Origin: Willaertia magna
Taxonomy: Eukaryota > Heterolobosea > Eutetramitea > Acrasida > Naegleriidae
DNA length: 17,150 bases
Reading direction: 5' to 3'
Assembly (NCBI GenBank): GCA_902984215.1
Contig: CADWAF010004837.1
Location: 1-17,150 of the forward strand
The position numbers were made by a program, and so were the translations under genes. Below the pieces are notes generated by a model that searched no databases, was not told where the DNA came from, and worked only from the letters and a program-made list of their open reading frames with translations. Positions 7,388 through 17,099 of this stretch are shown here, piece by piece. Each line of letters starts with the position of its first letter. Within the stretch, counting starts at the first letter, position 1.

Positions 7388-8263
7388 TTGTTGTTCCTTC
7401 TTTTCCTAACTACCTTCTTGTCATTTTCTTTCACTACCAAGAACAACCATAAATTAAATAATCAACAATGGCCAGTTTATCCTTTTACTAGAACTTTACA
7501 ATTAGGAGATAAAGGAAATGATGTATTTTTATTCCAAGAACTACTCATTCGTTCACCTTTCTGTAAACATTTCAATCTCTCAACAAGTGAAGGAATTTTT
7601 GATAAATCAACTGAACATTGTTTTGTTGCATTTCAATTAGGAAATAAATTAAATGAATCACCTTCCACAGTGTTAACACCTACTTTAGCAAATGATTTAT
7701 TAACATTACATTTAAGTGACAATTATAAAGATACTTTTAATAAAACAGTTTTACCAAATCCTTATAAATATAGGGTTTATATTCCAGTTTATAAAAATAG
7801 AAGTATTGAAACAACTGGAAGATTATATGACAAATATGGTAATTTATTACATCAATTTACTTGTAGAACTCATGGTCAACAAGAATTTAATGAGCTTACC
7901 ACAAATGGAAATACACCAACTGGATTATATTCATTTGATTTAAACACTCCAGAACCAGATCCAAAAGAATATGGTCCTTATGATGTAAATAGAGCAGTAA
8001 TTGGTTTAAAAGGAAATGCTTTAATGGTTTATCCAAAAATTAGATCTGGAATATTATTACACACTGGGGAATGGGATAATTGGAATAAATTTAAACCAAT
8101 GCCTAACTCTCATGGTTGTGTTCATGCACATCCTGAAGATATAAAGAAAATTGCTGAAATTTTAAAAAATCAATTGGGAGTTGTTGCTCATGAAAATACT
8201 TTAGGAAAATATCCTTATCCTTATGTTTCACAAGGATTATTAAGTATTGAATTACAAAATTAA
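7388..8263 (+). CDS. L,D-transpeptidase (YkuD family) with peptidoglycan-binding-like domain
   Basis: Members of this family cross-link or modify peptidoglycan through a catalytic cysteine. The C-terminal half shows the YkuD signature: LLHTGEW (His225) and SHGCVHAHPED (Ser241, His242, Gly243, Cys244), counted from 7388. The Arg usual after Gly-Cys-[VI] is His here. The N-terminal part (about 35-90: LQLGDKGNDVFLFQELL ... GIFDKSTEHCFVAFQ) resembles the peptidoglycan-binding-like repeat that often precedes YkuD domains. Residues 1-16 are strongly hydrophobic like a signal peptide. The start is unresolved: codon 7388 is TTG, an in-frame TAA lies at 7382-7384, and the only ATG in frame upstream is 7307. 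Either an intron is present (donor GTAACA at 7343, acceptor AG at 7440-7441, both phase 0), or the start was lost. Such enzymes are bacterial, so acquisition by horizontal transfer is likely; composition now matches the host genes. Confidence 0.8.
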   Translation: MLFLLFLTTFLSFSFTTKNNHKLNNQQWPVYPFTRTLQLGDKGNDVFLFQELLIRSPFCKHFNLSTSEGIFDKSTEHCFVAFQLGNKLNESPSTVLTPTLANDLLTLHLSDNYKDTFNKTVLPNPYKYRVYIPVYKNRSIETTGRLYDKYGNLLHQFTCRTHGQQEFNELTTNGNTPTGLYSFDLNTPEPDPKEYGPYDVNRAVIGLKGNALMVYPKIRSGILLHTGEWDNWNKFKPMPNSHGCVHAHPEDIKKIAEILKNQLGVVAHENTLGKYPYPYVSQGLLSIELQN

Positions 8264-8415
8264 ATATTTAATCAATTCAACTGATCCAATAATTAAAATT
8301 TATTAAAATATATCAATAATTGGCGCAATTGACCAAAACTATTTTGTTTTTTTACCTTCTTCATCTATAATTACTTTATTCTATCTTTTCTACATTCTAA
8401 GCTTTTTATCAAAAA

Positions 8416-10242
8416 ATGGAGTTTAGCGGTAATCGGGAGAAGGCTATAAATTTAGCAAGGGATGAAAGCGTTGATGCCAAAGAAGAAGAGTTATTAAAAA
8501 ACAAATTGTGTTTAAAAGAAAAAGTTGAAGAAGAAAAAACAATGTTTTCTATTCAAGATGCTCCTCATAATAATAAATTGTTAATAGGAAAACAATCGAT
8601 AGAGGATAATAATAATAATAAGCCTAAAGAAAATCTTTCAAAGAAAATTATAGATGATTTGGTATCATCACCTTTTAGTAGCAATGAAAGTTTAGCAAGT
8701 GTTTCTCCTTCAAGTACAACTGGTGGTGTTGGAATTAAAAGAAAAAGAAGGCTTTCTCATGTAGATAAATTAACCTTATTGACTGAAATCCCAACGAATA
8801 AGAGTATTTGTTGCGCTTATATTTGTTTAGAGAGACCTGTTTCTCATGAAGATTTAATAGAAATTTTAAGAACTAGAGTTGTAAATCATTATATTAGATT
8901 TAGATCAATTGTTAGTTTTGATTACTCTAGTTTTGATGAATTAGATCCAAATCAAGTAGATATTGAAAAACATGTAAGATATTTAAGAGTTGAAAAGAAT
9001 TTAAATTATGAATACACTTTAGAAGAAGAAGAAGAATTATTAAAAAGTTTACTATCTAAAATTTCCTTTGATCCACTTGATTTTAACAGACCATTATGGT
9101 ACGTTTTTTATTTTTCCTAGTTGACTAAAATATTTTATTTAAATCATCAATTTGTGATTTACATTTTTAACATTTAACAGGGAGATGATTGTAGTCGATA
9201 ATTGTGAAAAACTTGGTTATGTTTTATTCTTGAAAATTCACCACGCAATAGGCGACGGAGCATCTCTTGCCATGTTTTTCTCTCAATTTTGTGACCAAGG
9301 AGAGGAACATTTTAAAGAACAAATTGGTGAACTTGTAAATAAGAAAGTTAGTGCCTCTGTGTTAAATTCCATAAAAGATTATGCTATTTATAAATGGATT
9401 GTATCCTTACTAACAGTACTTTGGCTAGTTTTTGGATTTATAGCTGTTGCTTGCAAGTGGACTGCAGAAGTATTAAGGGGACCTGATAATAATATATTTA
9501 AATCACATGAACTATCTGAAGATAAGGTTTGTATCACCTATTTCAATCTTTTTATTAACATTTTAATTAGAAAATTACTTGGTCTAAAAATTTTAGTGTT
9601 AAAGATGTGAGAATGGTTGGACAAAAATTTTACAAAGCAACTATAAATGATGTAATTTTAAATAGTTTAGCTGGGGCTTTAATGAGATATAATGAAAAAT
9701 ATGATCCTAAATCTACTAACAAAAGACTTAGACTTTCTATTCCTGTAAATTTAAGAAGATCTGTAGAAGAATTTAATCAATTAGCAAATGAATTTGGTTT
9801 TATGATTACACCACTTCAGTTGACTACACGAGATCCAGTTAAAAGATTGAAAACTGTGAAACAAACAATGGATTACAATAAGAAAATTCCTGAACCAATA
9901 TTTGCTTATCAATTCTCAAAGTTGGCTTATATTTTACCAATCTTTGCATTAAGACTTTACTTTAATTTCTTAGCTGCTCGCATTTCTGCTGTATTTACTA
10001 ATATTTTTGGTTCCAATGATTTAATGACATTAAATTCAATACCTGTAAAGAACCTTGTAGTTTTTACACCTTGCCCTAGTGACATTGCGATTGGTTTTGC
10101 TGTATTAGTGTACAATGAAGGAATTAAATTAAGCGTAACTGCAGACACTAAGGTTGTACCTTCACCAGAAGAATTAATTGAATACTTTGAATATGACTTA
10201 GAACAAATTATATCCATCGCCAGCAGCGAAAGCCTTCATTAA
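8416..10242 (+). CDS. Wax ester synthase/diacylglycerol O-acyltransferase (WS/DGAT), 3 exons
   Basis: Exons 8416-9098, 9181-9526 and 9571-10242 give 566 residues. The enzyme transfers an acyl group from acyl-CoA to a fatty alcohol (wax ester) or diacylglycerol (triacylglycerol), probably at the ER or lipid droplets. Splicing restores the family landmark RPLWEM across intron 1. It is followed by the catalytic HHAIGDG (residues 248-254, acid/base His249) and, across intron 2, ITWSKNFSVKDVRMVGQKF and ATINDVILNSLAGAL (ND at 369-370), which lead into the C-terminal WS/DGAT domain. A hydrophobic segment at about 301-322 is probably membrane-inserted. The first ~115 residues form an acidic, Asn/Ser/Lys-rich extension absent from bacterial members. 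The start ATG sits in an A-rich context. The last exon is followed by a possible AATAAA at 10280. I am confident in the family; substrate preference cannot be read from the sequence. Confidence 0.9.
9099..9180 (+). other. Intron 1 of the WS/DGAT gene (82 nt)
   Basis: Donor GTACGT, acceptor TTTAACAG. It splits the Trp codon of RPLWE after two bases; joining restores TGG-GAG-ATG. Confidence 0.9.
9527..9570 (+). other. Intron 2 of the WS/DGAT gene (44 nt)
   Basis: Donor GTTTGT, acceptor TTAATTAG, phase 0. Removing it joins SEDK to KITWSKNFS, matching the family. A later AG at about 9594 would delete conserved residues. Confidence 0.85.
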
Positions 10243-10612
10243 TACACAGGAAGCAACCAATGAAAATCAACAAAACAAAAATAAAAAAAAACTAAATTAT
10301 TAAGCTTCCAAATATTCTTTACATTCCCCTTCTGTAAATTTCCAAATATATTGCATTTTAATTGAAAGCTTTGAATTAATTGCTATAATCCTTCGAATGT
10401 CTTTTACTTTTAACTTTTCTTCCCTTGTTTTGAATGACTTCTTGATGCAAAGGACTTCTAATGCAAAAAGTTCCTTCCTCTTTCTCCTCTTTCCCTTCTC
10501 TAAAATGGTTCGAAAATCGTCAAAAATTGTAAAAACATATCAAAAAAAAATAACTTAATTGTAGAACTTGATGTTTTAAGACTGATCAACTATTTACTTT
10601 GTAAAATAATTT
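10243..10612. other. Intergenic region with a possible minus-strand gene fragment
   Basis: Between the WS/DGAT stop and the ATG of the CH-filamin-phosphatase gene. The plus strand is strongly pyrimidine-rich at 10395-10500. On the minus strand 10539-10303 is open without an ATG at its start (listed separately). The rest shows no recognisable element. Confidence 0.5.
10300..10539 (-). pseudogene. Possible small minus-strand gene or gene remnant (79 open codons)
   Basis: The minus strand is open for 79 codons before TAA (10302-10300). It reads KELFALEVLCIKK, then VKDIRRIIAINSKLSIKMQY, ending IWKFTEGECKEYLEA. No in-frame ATG exists before codon 62. The only nearby ATG (10538-10536) is in another frame and meets TAG after 12 codons, so a one-base indel would be needed to join them. 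This suggests a frameshifted remnant or a 3' exon. Purine-rich strands have few stops, so chance is not excluded. Confidence 0.3.
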
Positions 10613-13600
10613 ATGCAAGATAATAACAATAATAGTAATAAACAACTAGGCAGAGGTGTTAGAATTACGAATAACCCTCCGAAGGTTGGAATACCATCAA
10701 GTGTTAATAATAGTAATTTAATCAATAAAAAACCAACTTTATCAACATCAACAGATAATACTAATGATATAACAAAAGAACAAAGAGAGTTGATGGGAAA
10801 AGGTTGGCAAACCTATAACAGACCTCAATTTCAAGGAATCGGAGATGAAGGAAAATCGAACATTCAAGAAACCATCTCGGAATTTAGGGCTTATGAATTT
10901 TTACTACGTCAAGAAGAAGGTAAGCTATTAATAATCTAATCCAACAATATTATTAACAATAATTCATTCTTTATAACATTATCTTTATAGCAAAACGTTG
11001 GATTGAAGACATGCTAGACCAAAAAATCTTTTTTGATAATGACGAAGAGGAAGTTACAGAAGAACTTACTAAAGGCTACACTTACCAAGGAGGTTCAAAA
11101 AACCAAGAAAAGGTAGAAGCCCGTAACTTGGATTTTTTCGATCAATTAAAAGATGGTGTTAGCCTTTGTCAATTGGCTGAAACCTTTGTAGAGAAAGGTA
11201 AGATGAAGAAATATCATAAGAATGTTAGTGCAAAGAAGAACAGTCCTTTAGCTTTTATGATGGCAACTGATAATATTAATAATTTTCAAGAAAGTTGTGA
11301 TACTATTAACTTTCCAAAGATTTATCACTTTTCAGTTCCTGATTTGTGGGAAAGAAGAAATATTACAAATGTGGTTCATTGTATTCATGCTTTAGCTCAT
11401 TTCCTTTGGAAACTTGGTAAATTAGATCCTTCTAAAAGAATTCAAGATTTGTCAAATTCTGGAATTATCTTTTCAAAGAAGAGATTAGAAAGAATTGAAC
11501 AAGAATTTAAGAAATTGGAACAAAATAATGTTGAAGTTAAATTAAACTTTAATTTTAGATCACCTGAAGAAGAAAGACAAATGAAACCTAAACAAATTCC
11601 TCAAAAGCCAGTCTCTAAGGCTAATACATTATTGGAACGTTTTAATAAATTAAATATTGGAAGACCAACTTTCGATATGAAAAATGTAGGAGACAATGTA
11701 AATATTGAAGGAGAGTTACAAGTGACAGATCCTGAACAATGTATAATTAGAGGAAGAGGTGCACAAACAGGTGTCGTTGGAAAAGTAAATACTTTTGAAA
11801 TTGTTGCAAGGGATCAATATGGAAATGATGTAAACATAGGTGGAGATATGTTTAATATTAAATTAATAAGAATTAAAGAGAAAGAAGATGATCCAGATTA
11901 CGTGATTGAAACAAAAGCAATTGATTTAAATAATGGTATTTATAAGGTAGAATATATACCTGAATTAATTGGTAAATATGAAGTAGACATTAGATTAGAT
12001 GGCAAAGTTAAATTAACTCATTCCTCTATTAGAAATATTAGAGTTATTCCAGGTGAAGCTTATGGAAAGAATTGTGAAGTTGTTGATGAATATAATCAAA
12101 TGCAAGGACCATTCTACGAAGGAAAGAAAGTTAAATTTAAGATATATGCTAGAGATATCTTTGGAAATTACTGTTCAAAAGGGGGTGACAACTTTTATCC
12201 AGAATTTAACTTTTTTGCTGAAGATGGAACTGCTGTTCAAAATATTAATAATTTTGTCGAAGTTACTGATTTACAAAATGGCGAATATGACGTTGAAGTA
12301 TTTTTCCCATTACCTGGTCGTTTTGAATTATCAATGACAGTAAATGATACTCCAGACAAGATACCTTACTTAGAACCTTTTATTTTTGAAGTTTTACAAA
12401 GAGAAGATCCTGGCTTAGCAATTAAATACGAACAATTTTTCCCTTTGAGTAGTGTTATACAATTTTCTCTGACGGCATTTGACCCTGAAATTGCTGACCA
12501 AATAGATTTTGATAATCCAGAAAAGAAAGATACAAGATGGGTATCTATTATTAGTAATCACCCAATAGAACAAATAACTGATGAAACAGCAACACAATTA
12601 GAAAATAACATTAGAGCTGAGTTTAATAGATGGCTTCAAAAAGCTAGAGTAAATGTTTTAAATAAGATGAAAAATGGTGAATTAAATAATGATATTGATG
12701 AATCTGAATTCCAAGATGGCGAAAACTTTTATTGGAGTTTAGTTGAAAAGAATGTTAATAATGATGAGAAATGTAATGATTATAAGATGGCAATTAATGA
12801 TAAAGTTAGATTTTATCAAGATAAAGAATTTGTAAATTATGTAACTATTACAGAGGATCCTCAAGATTGGACTCAATATGAACTTTATTTACAACAACAA
12901 TTAGAAGAAGAGGAAAAAAGAAAACAATTGTTATTAGAGGAAGAAGAAAGAAAGAGAAAGGAATTGGAAAGATTAGAAGAAGAAAGAAAAAAGAATGTTC
13001 CTCCTCCATTAAATCCTAATCAATTTTCTGTTAGACCTAGAAGACAGGCATTAAACTTTTGGGTTATTGTATCTAAAATGATGTATGACGCTGTTCAAAC
13101 AACAAAACCATTCCAATTAGATAAAACTCAAAAGATTCTAGGGTATGAGACAAATGAATTGAGTTTTGCAAGATTCATAGAAGACGATACATACTTATTA
13201 ACTCAACGTTATCACATTCAATCATATGGTGACTTATTATTATCTGTTGCTCAAAGATGCGTTTTGGAAATGTTGTCAGAAATTAAGGCTTGTTTCCCTG
13301 ACACTAAATATTTTGTTATTGAATATGATTGTAATAATATTGGAAAGAATTCATTCACAAGGTTGTCGCAAACTCACAAAATTTATTCATACTTTTGCAC
13401 TCAACTACTACCCTCTCCTTTTGATGAAGTTGATAATACTACTAAAAAGAAGGCAGAAACATTAATTTTAGCCTACAAAAGACATTTACTCAGATTACTT
13501 CAAGAATCCAACACAGAAATGACCAATCTATTAAAGACAAAGATGAGAATGAATGACAAAGATATTGATAAGATTCAGTCATTAGCAACTTTCTTCAAAA

Positions 13601-15468
13601 TTAATTTTAATGATATCTATAACTCTTTTAAAATATCATTAGGCTACATTCTCAGCTCTAAACCAAGAAAGATCTTAGTTCAAGAATTATACTTCACAAA
13701 GAATAGAGAACAACCTTTATTTGAACAAAAAGGTTTTGATTTATCACCTAGACAAGAATTATCACCATCCTACTCTGTTCAAATTCCTATTAACAAGCTT
13801 TTTGATTCTTATTCGTTTACAAATGAAGGTTCTCGTACTTCTCACGATAGAGAAAGAGAGGGATTAGTCAATCCTTACAAAGTGGCATATATCAAGAATG
13901 GAAGAGTTATTTTCGAAGCAATGCGTTCTGGATCATTCCCTGCTTTTAAGATTCAAGATAAGAAAGAAAGACAATTAATTGCAGTTGAAAATGCAAAAGA
14001 AATGCTTAAAGCATTAGCTGTAAATCACGCTAAAAGATTCACTAGAGAGGAATTGGAATCATTAAAGAAAAGAGGAGAACCTTTAAAGATACCTTTTACT
14101 AGTATCAGTTTGTTGACTCCTTCCTTCGTTCAAAACCGTGAAGATAGACAAGTAATGGAACATCAAGGAGCTATTTACACTGTTCTTCAAAATAATTTAA
14201 TGCCAAGTGTATTAGTAGATTTATACGATAGATGTCCACCAATCGAAGTACCTATACTTTTCCATGAACCATGTTTAGTCAACTTTGGTGTTAATGTAAT
14301 TTTAAAGACATTTAAATGTGGCGTTGGTATTCAGAGATCTGTTAACTGCCGTCAATTTGGTATTAGACAATTCGAAAAGAAGGTACAAAGATTTATGGTA
14401 GCTCTTGGTGAATATAAGAATGCTATAAGGGCTCCTATAATGGCTTACATCACAAATATATTTTCTAAAACAAGAGACGGAAATCTTTATGCTCAATCAT
14501 TAATAACAAAACTGAATAGAGTAAATAATGTCTATTGCTCAATGAGAGATAAACAATCTGATGCAATAAGAGAATTAACACCACTAGAATATGACCTTCA
14601 AAAGAAACAAAAAGAATTAGAAAAGAGAATTAATGAAAAATGGTTACCTAAGTTTGATGATATTACATCTGTTGAATTTACTTACCTAAAGGATATTATG
14701 TTCTTAGTAAATGATATGGACAGTATGATTGATAAAATATATAAAATTGATTTGAAGTGGGAGAGTTCTTACGAAGAATTAATTGAAGTAGAACAACACT
14801 TTATTAAGAGTTTATATACAAGTGTTACAACAGTTAGAAATACATTACCAAATCTTCCACCAATTCCTCATTGGCAAGAGTATTATGAATTTTGTAATTT
14901 AGAAAGAGATATGGTTGAATTATATAGTTCTTTAAAAAGTTTATATCATTCGAAACAACATGAAAAATTCAATCAAGGCCTTATTGAATCAGAAGAAGTT
15001 AAAGTTGGTGATCCTTATGCTATTCCAGTAAGGATTGTACTTTTATCTTTCATAATTGGTGAGCAAGTACACTTTAATTGCAAGAGTGGTAAGGATAGAA
15101 CTGGTGCCCTAATGGATGAATGTCAAGAATTTGCAGAAATTAGAGAGCACTTAACTTATTATCCAAAACCTTTTGTAAAGGATGCAAAACTTGGAGAATA
15201 TAGACAAAAAGTAAGAACAAATATTAGTATGAATGGTGGTAATTTAGATATATGTAAATATAACATTGGTTTTAGAGGATCTAAGCTAGATAAAACAATA
15301 TCAAGTAAATTCTATACGAGAAAGATTTATGATGAAAAAGATAAAGTAATTGGAGAAATTCCTTACTTTAAAGCATTCAAAGGATTTGCAGACATTGATG
15401 ACAAAACTTATGCATCAAAAGATGACGATTGGTTAAGATACGAAAACCAATACATGAAAACTCTCTAA
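10613..15468 (+). CDS. IQGAP-type CH domain / filamin repeats / SopB-IpgD-like phosphoinositide phosphatase fusion
   Basis: Exons 10613-10919 and 10991-15468 give 1594 residues. Order: a disordered Asn/Ser/Thr-rich start (1-75); a calponin-homology domain (about 92-225) whose spliced opening YEFLLRQEEAKRWIEDML and later PKIYHFSVPDLWERRNI are typical of IQGAP proteins; two filamin-type Ig repeats (about 347-455 and 459-572); a charged coiled coil (about 738-775); a large middle region; and a C-terminal phosphatase. That part has FTSISLLTP (about 1137), VPILFHEPCLVNFGVN, and the catalytic CKSGKDRTG (Cys1466, Arg1472; 15079-15105). It ends with a block like that after the CX5R loop in SopB/IpgD. 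Those bacterial effectors dephosphorylate phosphoinositides. Here the domain is in a host gene with an intron and actin-binding modules, so a role in membrane ruffling, macropinocytosis or phagocytosis is inferred. AATAAA signals lie at 15476 and 15492. The phosphatase call rests on motifs and needs a profile search. Confidence 0.85.
10920..10990 (+). other. Intron of the CH-filamin-phosphatase gene (71 nt)
   Basis: Donor GTAAGC, acceptor TTTATAG, phase 1. Splicing joins RQEE to AKRWIEDML, rebuilding the start of the IQGAP-type CH domain. Without it the first exon ends five codons later. Confidence 0.93.
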
Positions 15469-15475
15469 TGTATTT

Positions 15476-15497
15476 AATAAATAATTTTTTGAATAAA
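15476..15497 (+). promoter_or_regulatory. Poly(A) signals of the CH-filamin-phosphatase gene
   Basis: AATAAA at 15476-15481 and again at 15492-15497, 8 and 24 nt after the stop codon. Either could direct 3' end formation. Confidence 0.45.
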
Positions 15498-15845
15498 TAA
15501 GTAAAAATATGCAGTAGAAGTTCAAGGAAAATCATTTACTTCAACTTGAACGAGCTATTGGTTACCGTCACCCAACGCATTAACATTGTAAAATATCTAT
15601 TTCTTTGTTTATATTCGTAGATAAGATGCATCTGGACCTCCTCTTCGGGCCCGATTCTAACCACTATCCACTACATATACCGGCTAGCTATCCTTTATCC
15701 CTCACTAACAGCTATCTACCTTTTGGCTGTCGTTTTGCCTTTGGATTAATAAAGATAAATTTTCGAGGGCATAATTCAACACAAACAAAGTCAAAAAAAA
15801 TTGAACAATTTCTAACTCTATAATTTTTGTTTTTCTTTGCGGATA
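15498..15845. other. Desaturase upstream region with a GC-rich patch
   Basis: Holds the promoter/leader of the desaturase. From about 15626 to 15745 GC is clearly above the surroundings (GGGCCC, GGCTAGC, CCTCCTCTTCG). An ATG at 15626 opens 65 codons ending at 15823, 22 nt before the desaturase ATG. This could be an upstream ORF or a structured RNA, but neither is established. Confidence 0.4.
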
Positions 15846-16986
15846 ATGGCAGCTACGACTAAAACTAATGAACGTATTCCACAAGAGAAGAAGCCAGTGG
15901 AATCTGAATTATTGAATAGACAAGATTTCTTATGGACTAAGCAAGATGAACCTCATCTTCGTCGTAAATATGAAATTCTTCAAAAACATCCAGAAATTAA
16001 AGAGTTATTTGGTTTTGATCCTGCAACCAAATGGCAATGTATTGCTAATGTATTAATACAGTTAATAGTTTGTTATCTAGTTAAAGATGCAAGTTGGTGG
16101 ATTTTCCTTCCAGTAGCCTATGTAATTGGTGGAAGTATTAACCATAGTTGCTCCGTTGCTCTCCATGAAATTACTCATGGTAAGTATTAATTATTATTAT
16201 CTTACTCACTGTTTTTATCTAGGTCTTTGTTTTGATAAATTAGAATATAATTACTATTTCGCAATGTTTACTAACTTACCTCTAGGTATACCTTCAGCAA
16301 TGACCTTTAAAAGATATCATACTGACCATCATTTATATCAAGGTGTTCCGGGATATGATACTGATGTACCAACTGCTCTTGAAGGAAAATATATTAGAAC
16401 TCCATTAGCTAAAGCACTTCATATTGCATTTATGTCTCTTTTCTATGGTGTTAAACCTTTAATTGTTGCACCAAAACCTCCATGTATGTGGGAAATTATT
16501 GGAGCAGTATTTCAATTAACATTTAATGCTATTATTGTATTCTTCTGGGGTTGGAATGCAATGTTATATTTCATTTTGTGTACTTTCTTAGGATTAGGTT
16601 TACATCCACTTTCTGGTCACTTCCTTTCCGAACATTGGGTTACTCATCAAGGACAAGAAACTTATAGTTATTATGGACCTGCAAATTGGTTTATGTTTAA
16701 TGTTGGTTATCACAATGAACATCATGACTTCCCTCGTATCCCTGCTCCTAAATTACCACTTTTAAGAAAGATTGCCCCAGAATATTATGAAACCTTGGCT
16801 TATGTTGAATCATGGACAAGTGTTATTTTGAATTATATCTTCACTGACGGATATACTTGCTTCTGTCGTCAAGTCAGATCAATAGAGGATCACAAGAAGG
16901 CAAGAAAAGAATATCAATCACGTGGTTACAAGGAACATGCTTGTGACAATGAAACCTGGGAAGGTGAAAAGGTAAAGTCTGATTAA
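15846..16986 (+). CDS. Sphingolipid delta-4 desaturase (dihydroceramide desaturase, DEGS/DES1-like), 2 exons
   Basis: Exons 15846-16179 and 16223-16986 give 365 residues. This ER-membrane di-iron enzyme inserts the 4,5-trans double bond into the sphinganine backbone of dihydroceramide to make ceramide. The N-terminus contains DFLWTKQDEPHLRRKYEIL, the family's lipid-desaturase N-terminal motif. All three histidine boxes are present: HEITH (107-111, with the intron just after), HTDHH (144-148) and HNEHHD (275-280). YSYYGPANW and FNVGYHNEHHDFPRIP match the family closely. There are hydrophobic spans at about 76-102 and in the 190-245 region. The protein is about 40 residues longer than animal DEGS1, mostly at the two ends. 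ATG 15846 is chosen because it is the first in frame and lies just before the conserved domain. A possible AATAAA lies at 17060. It is convergent with the minus-strand gene at the right edge. Confidence 0.95.
16180..16222 (+). other. Intron of the desaturase gene (43 nt)
   Basis: Donor GTAAGT, acceptor TTATCTAG, phase 1. It splits the Gly codon after HEITH; joining gives HEITHGLCFDKLEYNYYF as expected for the family. Confidence 0.95.
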
Positions 16987-17099
16987 ACCTTCTAAGTTAA
17001 TTTTGTACATTCCATAAAACAAATTTTCGTCTATCTATTTATTTCACTAATTTACAAAAAATAAATTTGGAAGTTTTCCTTGTTGATTTATTTGTGGGT

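Noticed and set aside
7716..7943. Second plus-strand ORF within the L,D-transpeptidase
   Set aside because: It overlaps the transpeptidase frame, which contains the recognisable domain and motifs.
9957..10217. Minus-strand ORF opposite the last WS/DGAT exon
   Set aside because: It is the antisense shadow of the conserved C-terminal WS/DGAT domain.
12053..14496. Other-frame ORFs inside the CH-filamin-phosphatase gene (12053-12337, 12415-12597, 13226-13465, 14302-14496)
   Set aside because: They overlap conserved domain-coding sequence in other frames and have no coding character of their own.
15626..15700. tRNA gene on the minus strand (TAGTGGTTAGAAT resembles a D-arm/A box)
   Set aside because: No B box (GGTTCGANTCC) follows at the right distance and no acceptor stem can be formed.
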